A program made the position numbers and the translations under genes. From the NCBI RefSeq assembly GCF_023061135.1, contig NZ_JAKGAN010000001.1, positions 248,001-312,000 of the forward strand: 64,000 nt of DNA, given 5' to 3'. The notes under the pieces were generated by a model, which worked only from the letters and a program-made list of their open reading frames with translations, did no database searches and was not told where the DNA came from. This document shows positions 1 through 9,468 of the stretch, one piece after another (within the stretch, counting starts at the first letter, position 1; each line of letters starts with the position of its first letter). The stretch comes from Chromohalobacter sarecensis. GTDB taxonomy: Bacteria > Pseudomonadota > Gammaproteobacteria > Pseudomonadales > Halomonadaceae.

Positions 1-287
1 TCTACGGCGTTGAGCATGATGATGTTCACGCCGGCGGCGATGAAGTTATCGATCTGATTGACCTGCTTATTGAGGTCATAGTCGGCCGACACCGAGGTGA
101 TCTTCACGTCTGGGTTAATGTCCTGGGCGGCATCGGTGATGCCCTTGATAGTGGCGACAAAGAAAGGGTTGCCCAAAAGGCCGACAGAAATGCCGACGCT
201 TTCCAGCGGTTTGTCTTCGGCGATGGCCGTTCCCGAGGCCATGGCGATCATGCCGGCGCAAACAATGGTAGTGAGTGGTTTGTACAT
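1..287 (-). CDS. Sugar ABC transporter periplasmic binding protein (N-terminal part)
   Basis: This is the first ~95 residues of a periplasmic sugar-binding protein of the RbsB/type I binding-protein family; the rest lies beyond the left edge. The start is the ATG at 287, preceded on the minus strand by a good GAGGAGA ribosome site. A signal peptide is visible (hydrophobic core, then ATAIA-like cleavage before EDKP). The mature start (VGISVGLLGNPFF, then DLNKQVNQIDNFIAAG) matches this family, where the segment forms the first Rossmann-like lobe that binds the sugar. It is the last visible gene of a DeoR - ATPase - permease - binding protein operon. The substrate cannot be read from the sequence. 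Confidence 0.85.
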   Translation of the reverse strand, partial: MYKPLTTIVCAGMIAMASGTAIAEDKPLESVGISVGLLGNPFFVATIKGITDAAQDINPDVKITSVSADYDLNKQVNQIDNFIAAGVNIIMLNAV

Positions 288-336
288 TGTTGTCTCCTCG
301 TTCTGCTGACGTTGCTACTTGATGGCAATGCACCGA

Positions 337-1323
337 TCAGGTCCGGGCACCGCCTTTGAGCCGATAGCGATCAAGCGCTACGGCAATGATGATGACTAGA
401 CCCTTGATGATGAATTGCCAGATATCTGACACGCCGACCAGGATTAGCCCATTCGAAAGCACGGCGATGATCAGCGCACCGATCAACGTTCCCCAGATCG
501 AGCCGACGCCGCCGACCAGGCTGGTGCCGCCTAGGATGACGGCTGCAATGGCATCGAGTTCATACGCCTGTCCGAGTTGAAGGCCATTGGCGGCGTATAA
601 GCGTGCCGTCGACATCACCCCACCCAGACCCGCGAGCAATCCGGAAACGCCGTAGACGAAGAGCAATACCAAGCTGACCTTGATGCCGGTCAATCGCGCC
701 GCCTCATGGTTGCCGCCAATGGCATAGATCCAGGTGCCCAGCACCGTGGCGCGGAGGATGAACCAGGAAAACAGCACGACGGCCAAGGCGATGATGATCA
801 GCCAGGGGATTCCCATCAGACTCTCGTTACCGATGAAGGCGAAGGGCAGATCGGGATTGAATATCGTCGTGTCGTCGCCGAGTAGTCGCGCCAACCCGCG
901 CACGGCAGTCAACGAGCCCAGCGTCACGATGAAAGGGGGTAGCCTGAGGAAAGCGATGAGGACCCCGTTGACCAAGCCCAGAACCAGCCCCACCAGGAGT
1001 CCGATGGGGATGCCCAGCATGCCGAGCCCCGGCCACAGCGACACCTCGACCGCTGCTATTGCCGATGCCGCCAGCACCGAGCCTACCGAGAGATCGATAC
1101 CGCCGGTGAGAATGACGAAGGTCACGCCTGCCGCCAGGACGATATTGATCGAGGCCTGTTGCATGACGATGGATATGTTGTTGAAGCTGAGGAACTTGCC
1201 CGTCATCAGCTCGAAGGCAATTGCCAGAAGAATCAATACCGGCAGCATGCCCAGTGCCATCACTACCGATTTCATTTGCGCCATGCGTTGGGCTGGGTTG
1301 CGAGTCGTTGTTGTCTCGTTCAT
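337..1323 (-). CDS. Sugar ABC transporter permease, RbsC family
   Basis: Inner-membrane permease of a ribose/xylose-type ABC importer, 328 residues and full length for the family. It has many hydrophobic segments and the family signature GGIDLSVGS near residue 75, followed later by [11 protein letters not shown], part of the conserved cytoplasmic loop that contacts the ATPase. Its ATG overlaps the stop of the upstream ATPase gene by four bases, so the two are translationally coupled. It partners the ATPase at 1320-2891 and the binding protein at 1-287. The substrate is not evident; a pentose, hexose or sugar alcohol is possible. Confidence 0.92.
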   Translation of the reverse strand: MNETTTTRNPAQRMAQMKSVVMALGMLPVLILLAIAFELMTGKFLSFNNISIVMQQASINIVLAAGVTFVILTGGIDLSVGSVLAASAIAAVEVSLWPGLGMLGIPIGLLVGLVLGLVNGVLIAFLRLPPFIVTLGSLTAVRGLARLLGDDTTIFNPDLPFAFIGNESLMGIPWLIIIALAVVLFSWFILRATVLGTWIYAIGGNHEAARLTGIKVSLVLLFVYGVSGLLAGLGGVMSTARLYAANGLQLGQAYELDAIAAVILGGTSLVGGVGSIWGTLIGALIIAVLSNGLILVGVSDIWQFIIKGLVIIIAVALDRYRLKGGART

Positions 1324-2891
1324 GCCAAGCTCTCCTTGTTGTGACTGGCGTCTTCTGAGGCGTTGGATTGCGGAAAGCTTCCGGTGGAAAAGGCCATCAA
1401 TTCTTCTTGTTGTATCGGTCGCTCAGGGGTGGCGACCACTTCGCCAGCGATTTCACCGCTATGCATGACCAGGCAACGGTCGGCAACACCGATGATTTCA
1501 GGCAATTCGCTCGAGACAACGATGATCGCCAGTCCCTGTTTTGCCAGATCGTCGATCAAGCGATAGATCTCGGACTTGGCGCCGACATCGACGCCACGTG
1601 TTGGTTCGTCGAGCATGAGCACCCGCGGTTTGGCTTCAAGCAGGCGCGCGAGCAACACTTTCTGCTGGTTGCCTCCTGATAACGCGCCTACAGCCTGGCG
1701 CGAGGAGGGCGTGCGGATGCCGAGGTGATGAATGGCTTGTTTAGCGCGCTTGGCGGCGGCGGAGAAGTGGCGGATGCCGCCAGGACGAGCGTCCTGTTCG
1801 GCCACCGCCATATTCACGTTGTCGACAATGCTCATGTCGAGGAACAGTCCTAGTCCCTTGCGGTCTTCGGTGAGATAGACAATTCCCTGCTTCAGCGCAT
1901 CGCGTGGCGAGCTTGGGGTAACCGCTTTGCCGTCGAGATAAACCGTGCCACGGCTTGCCGGGTCGGCCCCGTAGATCAGGCGTAAAAGCTCGGTACGCCC
2001 CGATCCGACCAAGCCCGCCACGCCGAGAACTTCGCCCTTGTGGACCACGAAGGAGCAACCCTTGATTACCTTGTCGTCCGCCAGATCCTCCACACGCAGA
2101 GCGACTTCGCGATCCTCCTCATAGGCTTGATGCGCTTTCTTGTAGAAGGAGGAGATGTCGCGTCCCACCATCATCGTTACCAACCGTTTGGCGTCCAGCT
2201 CATCGCGTTCGAGCGTGCCGACGTAGGTGCCATCGCGAAGCACCGAGCAACGATCGGAGAGGCGGTAAACTTCATCCATTCGATGGGAGATATAGAGGAT
2301 CGCGATGTCTTCACGCTTGAGCCCTTCGATCACCTTGAAGAGGTGCTCGGTCTCTCGGCTGGATAAAGAGGTAGTAGGCTCATCCATGACGATGATGCGC
2401 GCCTGGGTGGAGAGCGCCCTGGCGATCTCCACTAACTGACGTTCGCCTAACGACAAGCGCCCCACCAGGGTGTCGGACCTGAAGGTGACCCCCAGTCGAT
2501 CGAGGATCGGCTGGGACTGAGTGCGCATGGCATGACGGTCGACGACGCCGCGGTGAGACTTTTCTGCGCCGAGGAAGATGTTCTGCGCCACAGTCAGGTT
2601 GGGGGCGAGAGACAATTCCTGATAAATGACGGCAATACCGAGCGACTTGGACAGTCGGGTGTCGCCGGTACGCATGGGTGTCCCGGCAATACGTATCTCT
2701 CCACCGGGGTCGGGCGATAGTGCTCCGGACAGAATCTTCATCAAGGTGGACTTGCCGGCACCATTCTCACCCATCAGAGCGTGCACTTCCCCACACCAGG
2801 CGGTCAGTGACACGTCGTGTAATGCCTTGATCTCGCCAAACGTCTTGGAGATGGCGGTCATCGTGAGAATCGGATCAGTATTATTGTTCAT
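1320..2891 (-). CDS. Sugar ABC transporter ATP-binding protein, RbsA family
   Basis: Double-ABC ATPase (523 residues from the ATG at 2891) that powers uptake of a sugar. The first domain has a full Walker A (GENGAGKST, residues 41-49), signature LSLGERQ and DEPT box. The second has the degenerate Walker A (GLVGSGRTE) usual for the second half of RbsA/MglA proteins, and signature LSGGNQQ. An in-frame ATG 25 codons upstream lies inside the regulator gene and gives a non-homologous extension, so I chose the internal start, which overlaps the regulator stop by about 11 bases. It is coupled to the permease by an ATGA overlap. Confidence 0.92.
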   Translation of the reverse strand: MNNNTDPILTMTAISKTFGEIKALHDVSLTAWCGEVHALMGENGAGKSTLMKILSGALSPDPGGEIRIAGTPMRTGDTRLSKSLGIAVIYQELSLAPNLTVAQNIFLGAEKSHRGVVDRHAMRTQSQPILDRLGVTFRSDTLVGRLSLGERQLVEIARALSTQARIIVMDEPTTSLSSRETEHLFKVIEGLKREDIAILYISHRMDEVYRLSDRCSVLRDGTYVGTLERDELDAKRLVTMMVGRDISSFYKKAHQAYEEDREVALRVEDLADDKVIKGCSFVVHKGEVLGVAGLVGSGRTELLRLIYGADPASRGTVYLDGKAVTPSSPRDALKQGIVYLTEDRKGLGLFLDMSIVDNVNMAVAEQDARPGGIRHFSAAAKRAKQAIHHLGIRTPSSRQAVGALSGGNQQKVLLARLLEAKPRVLMLDEPTRGVDVGAKSEIYRLIDDLAKQGLAIIVVSSELPEIIGVADRCLVMHSGEIAGEVVATPERPIQQEELMAFSTGSFPQSNASEDASHNKESLA

Positions 2892-3669
2892 CCAGGCCTC
2901 CCGAAGTATCGGCGATCGTATAGCGGACACCTTGGCTTTCCAGCATCTTGGCCTCGTTGTCGCCAAGCCCGTCGTCCGTTACCAGATGCGCCACGCGCCG
3001 CAATGGCAATGCCACCAGCGGAGGCGTTTCCTTGAACTTGCGACTGTCGACGAGCAATACGACTTCGTTGACGCGTTCGGCGAAATGCTGAACGAAGTGC
3101 ACGAGCAATGGGTGGGATTCGAGTATGCCTTGAGTGCTTACCCCGAGAGCGCCGATGAAAAACTGCGAGGCGAAAAAGGTCTGATTATCACCGGCAGGAT
3201 CGTAGAGGATTCCTGGCTCTCGATGCAGATCACCGCCGCCGACGGTCAACTGGCAGCGCCCGAACTCCGATAGATAGGCGGCCAGTGGCATCGAATGGGT
3301 CAATACTCGTACGTTCCAGTCGGCGATGTGTACGCCAAAGTGAAAACAGGTAGAACCGGCGTGGACGACGATCAAGCTGCCTTCCCGTACGAGTTTGCCG
3401 GCCTCGCGGGCAATCGCTCGCTTGACGTCGACGACGATGTCGCGATTGTCCGAGAAGGGCAGGGCGATGGAACGCCGCTGATGCGCCGACTCGACGGCAG
3501 CGATGCCGCCATAGACTTTCTGGGCACGTCCTGCCTCGTCGAGTTTATCGATATCCCGCCGTACGGTGGCAGCGGAAACTCCCAGCATGCGAGACAGTTC
3601 CTTCACCGACATGAAGGGACGTTCCTGCAGGAGTTGTTCAGTCTTGGCGTGGCGCGCAATCTCGCTCAT
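2881..3669 (-). CDS. DeoR/GlpR-family transcriptional regulator
   Basis: A 262-residue DeoR-type repressor. The N-terminal winged helix-turn-helix is clear ([19 protein letters not shown], then the family's KVYGG motif); the rest is the DeoRC sugar-phosphate sensing domain. As the first gene of the operon it most likely controls the ABC importer downstream, and DeoR proteins usually respond to a phosphorylated sugar. The gene overlaps the ATPase start. The AT-rich upstream region (3670-3780) contains TATACT on the minus strand, a possible -10 box, but I could not assign a convincing -35 or operator. Confidence 0.9.
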   Translation of the reverse strand: MSEIARHAKTEQLLQERPFMSVKELSRMLGVSAATVRRDIDKLDEAGRAQKVYGGIAAVESAHQRRSIALPFSDNRDIVVDVKRAIAREAGKLVREGSLIVVHAGSTCFHFGVHIADWNVRVLTHSMPLAAYLSEFGRCQLTVGGGDLHREPGILYDPAGDNQTFFASQFFIGALGVSTQGILESHPLLVHFVQHFAERVNEVVLLVDSRKFKETPPLVALPLRRVAHLVTDDGLGDNEAKMLESQGVRYTIADTSGGLDEQ

Positions 3670-3863
3670 TGATCGGGCTCATGTGCGTTATTTAATGCAT
3701 TCTGTGATTTAGTATAATCACGAATCCAAAAAATACCCCTGATAATGAGCGTTTTTACGCACTACTTTGGTAGTAATGATTGCATGCGTGCAAAAAAGCG
3801 GTGCCTGGCTTGTTATCTGCACTTAGTGGGTTGCCATACGTTGGCTGTGGTTTGCTCGGCCTC

Positions 3864-4730
3864 TTACTTGTCCTGTGCCAAATGCGGATCCGGAGTATCT
3901 TCGTCGAGCCAGGTGCCGCATTTACGGCAATACTTTGCGTCGCGCTCGTGTCCTTCGTGGCCGCAGCCGGGGCAGGCTTCTTCGGAGTAGCGTTCTGCCT
4001 GGATCGAGCGGATCACCTCCGCCGAGAAGACGCCGGTGGGCACGGCGATGATCGAGTACCCCAGGATCATCATGCACGCCGAGATGAACTGGCCGAGCGG
4101 AGTGATCGGGGCGATGTCGCCGTAGCCCACCGTCGTCAGCGTGACGACGCCCCAGTACATGGCCCGCGGCATGCTGGTGAACCCGGCTTCGGGCGGCTCG
4201 ATCATGTAGATCAGGGCGCCGAAGACGGTGACGACCAGCAGTACCGTGAACAGAAACAGCATGATCTTGCGGTAACTGCGCGAGAGCGCCTGCGTCAGCA
4301 TGCGGCCTTCACCGACGAATGCCATCAAGCGCAGGACACGGAAGACGCGTAGTGCACGCAGCACGCGCACCACCAGCAGCGACTGGGCGCCGGGTATCAG
4401 CAGGCTGAGCCAGGTAGGCAGGATGGAGAGCAGGTCGACGATGCCATAGAAACTCTTCAGATAGCGCAGCGGGCGTTCCAGGCAATAAAGCCGTACCGCC
4501 AGCTCCAACGTGAAGAGTAGCGTGAAGCCCCATTCAAGCAGGTAAAACGCCTCGCCGTAGCGGGCGTGAAGGCTCGGCACGCTGTCCACGAACACCACCG
4601 CTACGCTGATTAGAATCAGCGTGATGAGGACGATGTCGAAGATCTTCGCGGCCTTTGTGTCGGACTCGAAGATGATGTGGAACAGCGTCTTGCGTAGGCC
4701 GCTGTCGGCGGGTTCGAAAGGCAGCGTCAA
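3864..4730 (-). CDS. Voltage-gated-type potassium channel with C-terminal zinc ribbon
   Basis: A six-transmembrane ion channel of 288 residues. Helices S1-S6 are visible; S4 carries arginines every third position (122, 125, 128, 131, 134), and the pore has the K+ selectivity filter TTVGYGD at 199-205 before the last helix. After S6 the tail carries CPGCGH...YCRKCG (Cys 253, 256, 268, 271), a four-cysteine zinc-ribbon-like knuckle that is not part of the core Kv fold. It forms a tetrameric K+ channel in the inner membrane, which fits potassium handling in a salt-adapted cell. It is next to but not overlapping the CYTH gene (21 bases apart), same strand. Confidence 0.9.
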   Translation of the reverse strand: MTLPFEPADSGLRKTLFHIIFESDTKAAKIFDIVLITLILISVAVVFVDSVPSLHARYGEAFYLLEWGFTLLFTLELAVRLYCLERPLRYLKSFYGIVDLLSILPTWLSLLIPGAQSLLVVRVLRALRVFRVLRLMAFVGEGRMLTQALSRSYRKIMLFLFTVLLVVTVFGALIYMIEPPEAGFTSMPRAMYWGVVTLTTVGYGDIAPITPLGQFISACMMILGYSIIAVPTGVFSAEVIRSIQAERYSEEACPGCGHEGHERDAKYCRKCGTWLDEDTPDPHLAQDK

Positions 4731-4751
4731 GGGACGGTCTCCTGCGTTACG

Positions 4752-5600
4752 TCAGGCGGTGGCGTAGTACCAGGCGGCGAGCCAGTCGCGGCTCATCTCG
4801 GGCGTGAGCCAGGTATCGGGGCGCGCGTCGTCGGCGTGACGCAAGGCGCTCGCCAAGCGTTGGGCGGCATCGCCGCCGAGCGCCTCTAGATGGCAGTTGG
4901 CCTGATGACGATAGTCCGCATGCCCCGTGTCCTGCCAGGCATCCAGCGCCTCGAGCGCCGCGTTCCAGTGGCTCTGGGCGTCTTCGGCATTGTCGGGAAG
5001 TGTCCAGCCGTCATGCAGGGCGGCGCCGCGCTGGGCCTTGCTGGCGTTGGCGGGGCGTAGTGCCACGCCGTCGGCGAGAGAGGCGGCCAGTTGCCACAGC
5101 GCATCGGCGCTGCCTTCCTTGAGCTCGAGTTCCAGTTCGCGGATCGCGACCTGTCGCTCGCCGGCCTGAATGGTGCCGATATCGAGTGCCACCTCGATGG
5201 TGGCGTCCGCTTCGGTGACCTCCCAGCGCTCGCGGGTGAAGTCGGTGGTGAAACGCGGGGCGAGTTGGGCGAGATCCGTTTCGTCGATGGTGTCCGGTGC
5301 ATGCTGGCGGATGCCGTCGATATCGAGGGCGTCGCCATCGATCGGCCACTCCCATTCACCGCGTGCGTGCAGGCCGCCCTGGCCGCTGCCTGCCGTCTTG
5401 AGCGTTTGCAGGTAGCCGTCGGGCGTGCGGCGAATGCGCAAGGCGATACGCGCGCGCTCCAGAGCGCGCCCTGGCGTGTCGTAGTAGGTGTTGGCGAGCC
5501 ACGCACGCTGCGGGCTGTGGTTCGCGAGTCGCGGATGCTGGCGCAGCGCATGCGGGCCGCTAGCGCCGAGGGCGAGCTTGAGTTCGATTTCCTGAGCCAT
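4752..5600 (-). CDS. CYTH-domain protein, probable inorganic triphosphatase
   Basis: A 282-residue CYTH-domain protein starting at ATG 5600; the longer in-frame reading to 5663 adds 21 residues with no family similarity. The N-terminus carries the ExExK triphosphate-binding signature (EIELK, residues 4-8), followed by the strand pattern of the tunnel fold (YYDT, LRIRRT, LQTLKT, ELELELKEG). Family members such as YgiF hydrolyse inorganic triphosphate with a divalent metal. The C-terminal ~90 residues are a shorter helical region than the CHAD domain of YgiF, so the partner domain may be partial. Divergently placed from the DUF47 gene. Confidence 0.85.
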   Translation of the reverse strand: MAQEIELKLALGASGPHALRQHPRLANHSPQRAWLANTYYDTPGRALERARIALRIRRTPDGYLQTLKTAGSGQGGLHARGEWEWPIDGDALDIDGIRQHAPDTIDETDLAQLAPRFTTDFTRERWEVTEADATIEVALDIGTIQAGERQVAIRELELELKEGSADALWQLAASLADGVALRPANASKAQRGAALHDGWTLPDNAEDAQSHWNAALEALDAWQDTGHADYRHQANCHLEALGGDAAQRLASALRHADDARPDTWLTPEMSRDWLAAWYYATA

Positions 5601-5704
5601 GCCTGACCTTGTGTGTTGATGACAAGATGATGAATTTTCCATGACGAGAAGGGGTGCAGTCACTATACTGACGCCGCCATTCCCAACGCATCGAATCTGA
5701 CATT

Positions 5705-6385
5705 ATGGTGACTTCCAATCCGTTTTCGGCATTGTTCGGGCGCTCGCCTTTTGAGCCCTTGCTCGCGCATATCGTCAAGACAAGCGAATGCGCCGAGCGA
5801 CTGCTGCCGTTTTTCGATGCCACGCAGGCGGGCAACTGGGACGACGCCGCCACGCATCGAGAAGCGATCACCGAGCTCGAGCATGAAGCCGATACCCTCA
5901 AGACCGAACTGCGTCTTAACCTTCCCAACAGCATGTTCCTGCCGGTCTCGCGTTCCGACCTGCTTGAGTTGATCAGCGTACAGGATAAGATCGCCAACAA
6001 GGCGCGCGATATTACCGGCATCATGCTGGGCCGCCAGATGCAGGTGCCGGAGTCGCTGGCACCCTCGATGCGCGCCTATCTCGAAACCGCGATCGCCACC
6101 GTGGGCCAGGCGCGCAAAGCGCTCGAAGAGCTCCAGGAGCTTCTCGATTCCGGCTTCGGGCGTAATGTCGGCGATCTCATGCAGGACTTTATCCGCGAGC
6201 TTCATAACCTCGAGCATCAGGCCGACGACCAACAGGTGCTTATTCGTCGCCAGCTCTTCCAGCTGGAGGCCGAGTTGCCGCCGGTCGATGTAATCTTCCT
6301 TTATAAGATCATCGAATGGATCGGTGAATTGTCCGATCGCGCCGAACGCGTCGGCAGTCGTCTCCAAATTCTCACGGCCCGCTGA
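5705..6385 (+). CDS. DUF47 (PhoU-like) phosphate transport regulator
   Basis: A 226-residue, mainly helical protein of the DUF47/TIGR00153 family, distantly related to PhoU. These proteins are cytoplasmic and are nearly always encoded next to a PiT phosphate permease, as here (gap of about 50 bases, same strand), and are thought to adjust its activity. Acidic, helix-rich segments such as ELEHEADTLK and LHNLEHQADDQ resemble the metal-binding E/DxxxD motifs of PhoU. Length is typical for the family. The exact mechanism is not established from sequence. Confidence 0.88.
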   Translation: MVTSNPFSALFGRSPFEPLLAHIVKTSECAERLLPFFDATQAGNWDDAATHREAITELEHEADTLKTELRLNLPNSMFLPVSRSDLLELISVQDKIANKARDITGIMLGRQMQVPESLAPSMRAYLETAIATVGQARKALEELQELLDSGFGRNVGDLMQDFIRELHNLEHQADDQQVLIRRQLFQLEAELPPVDVIFLYKIIEWIGELSDRAERVGSRLQILTAR

Positions 6386-6437
6386 AAACGCGGGCCGTGT
6401 GATTTTCCGTCTCACGCCAGCCAGATAGAACTTGCCT

Positions 6438-7709
6438 ATGTCCATCATTGCGCAGTACGGCGATGTCTTCATCATTCTCGCCTGCATTTTCGGTTTTTTT
6501 ATGGCCTGGGGGGTAGGGGCCAACGATGTGGCCAATGCCATGGGGACCTCCGTGGGCTCCAAGGCCATTACCATCCGTCAGGCGATTCTCATCGCCGTGG
6601 TATTCGAATTTCTCGGCGCGTGGCTGGCCGGGGGGCAGGTCACCGACACCATCCGCAAGGGCATCATTGACCCGAGCTTGCTGTCCGATGACCCGCAGTT
6701 GCTGGTCTACGGCATGCTGGCGTCGTTGCTGGCGGCGGGCGTGTGGCTTTTCATCGCCTCCATGCGTGGCTGGCCGGTGTCCACCACGCATTCCATTGTC
6801 GGCGCCATCGTGGGTTTCGCCATCGCCGGGTTGGGCGTCGACTCCGTCGGCTGGCCCAAGGTCGGTCAGATCGCGGCGAGCTGGGTGGTGTCGCCCTTGC
6901 TGGCGGGGTCGATCGCCTTCGCGTTGTTCAAGTCGGTGCAGTTTCTGATCTTCGAGAACCACGACCCCTTCGCCGCGGCCAAGCGCTACGTGCCCGGTTA
7001 TATCTTCATGGTCGGCTTCATCGTGGCGATGGTTACCCTTGTCAAGGGGCTTTCCCATGTGGGGTTGGAATTTAGTTTTGGCCAGAGTCTATTGATCGCG
7101 ATCGCCATCGGTATCGTGGTGATGGTCATCGGCATCCTGATGGAAAATCGCGTCGATCGCATCAAACGCAAGCGTGGCGGCTCGGCGTTCGATTTCAACA
7201 GTGTCGAACGCGTATTCGGCGTGCTGATGATGTTCACCGCCTGCGCCATGGCATTCGCGCATGGTTCCAACGATGTCGCCAACGCCGTGGGGCCGCTGGC
7301 GGCGGTCATCAGCGTCGTCGAGTCCAGCGGCGATGTCGGCGGTGCTGCCGCATTGCCGTGGTGGGTGCTGGTGCTGGGGGGCGGCGGTATCGTCGTCGGC
7401 TTGATCACCTATGGCCATCGGGTCATCGCCACGGTAGGCACGGGAATCACCGAGCTGACGCCGAGTCGCGGGTTCGCGGCGACCCTAGCGGCGGCGACCA
7501 CCGTGGTATTGGCCTCGGGAACCGGCCTGCCGGTCTCCACTACGCACACGCTGGTCGGGGCGGTCCTCGGGGTCGGTCTGGCCCGCGGGATCACCGCGCT
7601 CAACCTGCGCGTACTGGGCACCATCGTGCTGTCCTGGGTGATTACCCTGCCGGCCGGGGCGTTGCTGTCGATCATGTTCTTCTTCATGTTCAAGGGCTTT
7701 TTCGGCTGA
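6438..7709 (+). CDS. PiT-family inorganic phosphate transporter
   Basis: Low-affinity phosphate permease of the PiT family, about 423 residues from the ATG at 6438 (a TTG two codons earlier is a less likely start). Both copies of the family signature are present: GANDVANAMGTSVGS at about 27-41 and GSNDVANAVGP at about 276-286, with further paired VSTTHS/VSTTHT motifs, reflecting the internal duplication. Around ten membrane helices. It imports phosphate as a metal-phosphate complex driven by proton symport. It follows the DUF47 gene and is followed by a strong hairpin terminator. Confidence 0.93.
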   Translation: MSIIAQYGDVFIILACIFGFFMAWGVGANDVANAMGTSVGSKAITIRQAILIAVVFEFLGAWLAGGQVTDTIRKGIIDPSLLSDDPQLLVYGMLASLLAAGVWLFIASMRGWPVSTTHSIVGAIVGFAIAGLGVDSVGWPKVGQIAASWVVSPLLAGSIAFALFKSVQFLIFENHDPFAAAKRYVPGYIFMVGFIVAMVTLVKGLSHVGLEFSFGQSLLIAIAIGIVVMVIGILMENRVDRIKRKRGGSAFDFNSVERVFGVLMMFTACAMAFAHGSNDVANAVGPLAAVISVVESSGDVGGAAALPWWVLVLGGGGIVVGLITYGHRVIATVGTGITELTPSRGFAATLAAATTVVLASGTGLPVSTTHTLVGAVLGVGLARGITALNLRVLGTIVLSWVITLPAGALLSIMFFFMFKGFFG

Positions 7710-7765
7710 CGAGCGACGGGCCACGAGCTGCGAGCTGCGAGCTAAAATACGCCTGAAGCCTGAAG

Positions 7766-7797
7766 CGGCGGTGCCACGAGAGTGGTGCCGCCGTTTT
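7766..7797 (+). terminator. Rho-independent terminator of the DUF47-PiT operon
   Basis: A 12-pair stem (CGGCGGTGCCAC against GTGGTGCCGCCG, two G-U wobbles in RNA) with a GAGA loop, followed by TTTT. It lies 57 bases after the PiT stop. Its 3' arm reaches into the leader of argA, so the argA promoter must lie within or just after it. Confidence 0.8.
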
Positions 7798-7850
7798 CGT
7801 CGCTCTGTTATAGTCAGGATTTCCCGTTCACCTGCTGCCGGAGTGCGGCC

Positions 7851-9164
7851 TTGGATACTCGTTTCCCCTTCGCCGATTGGTTTCGTAATTCGTCTCCGTA
7901 TATCAATGCGCATCGCGGACGTACCTTCGTGGTGCTCATCGAAGGCGAGGCATTGGCGTCTGAGCGATGGGAGCCGCTGCTTCAGGACCTGGCGCTGCTG
8001 CATACCCTGGGCGTGCGCCTGGTGATGGTCTTCGGCATTCGCCCACAGGTGGGCGAGGCGCTGAGCGAGTCGGGGATCGAGCCGCGCCGGATCGAGGGGC
8101 GTTGGGTGGCCGACGAGGCGATCATGCGCCATGTCGAACGCATCGCCGCCGAACTGCGCCTCAAGATTGAGGCACGCCTCTCGCTGGGGTTGCCTAACAC
8201 CCCGCTGCATGGCGTCGAGCTGACGGTGGTCTCCGGCAATCTGGTGACCGCCAAGCCGCTGGGCGTGCGCGATGGCGTCGACTTCCATCACAGCGGCGAG
8301 GTGCGCCGAGTGCGCAGCGATGCTATCGCCGGACTGCTGAGCCAGGAAGCGCTGGTCGTGGTGCCGCCGTTGGGCTACTCGAGCACCGGCGAGGTGTTCG
8401 ATCTCGACGCGGCCGACGTCGCCCAGCACGTCGCCATGGGGCTTCGCGCCGACAAGTTGATTCTGCTTGGCGACGCGGTGGGGCTGCACGATGCCAGTGG
8501 CATGTTGCAGCGCCAGCTCACGCCGCTGGAAGCCGAGCCGTTGTGTCGCCAGGCAGCGCCAGGCAGCGAGCTGGCGCGGCATCTAGGCGCGGCGTGTGAA
8601 GCGGCGCGCCATGGCGTGGCGCGCACTCACCTGCTGAGCTGGCACGATCACGATGCCCTGCTCGGCGAGCTGTTCACCCGCGATGGGGTGGGCACCATGA
8701 TCACCCAGCATCGTTACGAGCAATTGCGCCGTGCGACGCTGGAAGACGTGGGCGGCCTGCTCGAATTGCTGCGCCCGTTGGAGGAGCGCGGCATGCTCGT
8801 GGCGCGCTCGCGGGAGCGGCTCGAACATCAGATTGACGACTATTGGGTGATCGAGCGCGACGGCATGATCATCGGTTGCAGTGCCATGCATGCCTATCCC
8901 GAGGCAGGCATGGGCGAATTGGCCTGCGTCGCCGTGCACGGCGATTATCGCGGCGGTGCGCGTGGTGACCTGTTGCTGGCCGAGGTCGAGCGTGAATCCC
9001 GCCGTCGCAGCTACAGCGCCTTGTTTGCCCTCACCACCCACACCACCCACTGGTTCCTCGAGCGCGGCTTTCGACTCGACGGCTTGGAGGCGTTGCCGCA
9101 CCTGCGGCGCGACTCCTATAACCATGCCCGCCAATCCAAGGTGTTGCTCAAACCCCTCGGTTGA
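7851..9164 (+). CDS. argA: Amino-acid N-acetyltransferase (N-acetylglutamate synthase)
   Basis: First enzyme of arginine synthesis: acetyl-CoA + glutamate to N-acetylglutamate. I place the start at the TTG at 7851 (437 residues), because a GGAG ribosome site lies 7 bases upstream and the protein then begins DTRFPFADWFR, close to known ArgA N-termini. A GTG 23 codons earlier lies inside the preceding terminator hairpin. The N-terminal amino-acid-kinase-like domain (WFRNSSPYINAHRGRTF onward) carries arginine feedback; the C-terminal ~150 residues are a GNAT domain (RYEQLRRATLEDVGGLLEL, ending HWFLERGFRLDG). A TATAGT box at 7809-7814 could be the -10. Confidence 0.93.
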   Translation: MDTRFPFADWFRNSSPYINAHRGRTFVVLIEGEALASERWEPLLQDLALLHTLGVRLVMVFGIRPQVGEALSESGIEPRRIEGRWVADEAIMRHVERIAAELRLKIEARLSLGLPNTPLHGVELTVVSGNLVTAKPLGVRDGVDFHHSGEVRRVRSDAIAGLLSQEALVVVPPLGYSSTGEVFDLDAADVAQHVAMGLRADKLILLGDAVGLHDASGMLQRQLTPLEAEPLCRQAAPGSELARHLGAACEAARHGVARTHLLSWHDHDALLGELFTRDGVGTMITQHRYEQLRRATLEDVGGLLELLRPLEERGMLVARSRERLEHQIDDYWVIERDGMIIGCSAMHAYPEAGMGELACVAVHGDYRGGARGDLLLAEVERESRRRSYSALFALTTHTTHWFLERGFRLDGLEALPHLRRDSYNHARQSKVLLKPLG

Positions 9165-9252
9165 GCGCCTGCCCTGTGCCGCCGCTCAGCGTCGAGGCGG
9201 CACCGAGGCTCGCCTGTCCGGCGGCATGCCGTGTCGCTTTCATCTGATGGGG

Positions 9253-9270
9253 TGTCTCCAAAAAGAGACG
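9253..9270 (+). promoter_or_regulatory. GlrR-like activator site (TGTC-N10-GACG)
   Basis: TGTCTC and GAGACG form an almost complete dyad around CAAAAA. This fits the enterobacterial GlrR box TGTC-N10-GACA with one change, at the normal upstream distance (about 175 bases) from a sigma-54 promoter, and the glrR gene itself lies 3 kb downstream. Assignment is inference from the pattern and context. Confidence 0.5.
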
Positions 9271-9442
9271 TAATAAGTTACTGTTTTTATTGATATTAAT
9301 TTATACCGGCGAAATGGCGTTGTCAGATGGCGACGTTATCGGCGTCGAAACTCCCTCGATTCTCGATGTAATAGCTTGCCGTGCGGTTTTGGCCTACTGG
9401 TTATGTTTTTAACTTCATGTTTTTAAATGACTTTTAAAAAAG

Positions 9443-9459
9443 TGGCACGGCTATCGCAA
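9443..9459 (+). promoter_or_regulatory. Sigma-54 (-24/-12) promoter
   Basis: The sequence tggcacggctatcgcaa matches the RpoN consensus TGGCACG-N4-TTGCW at every informative base but one, with GG and GC at the required spacing. Predicted transcription start about 9469. No protein gene starts within 590 bases downstream, so it probably drives a non-coding RNA. Confidence 0.75.
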
Positions 9460-9468
9460 TATATAGGG

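Noticed and set aside
5663-6574. Open frame opposite the DUF47 gene and start of PiT (303 codons)
   Set aside because: It spans two well-supported genes on the other strand and has no family features.
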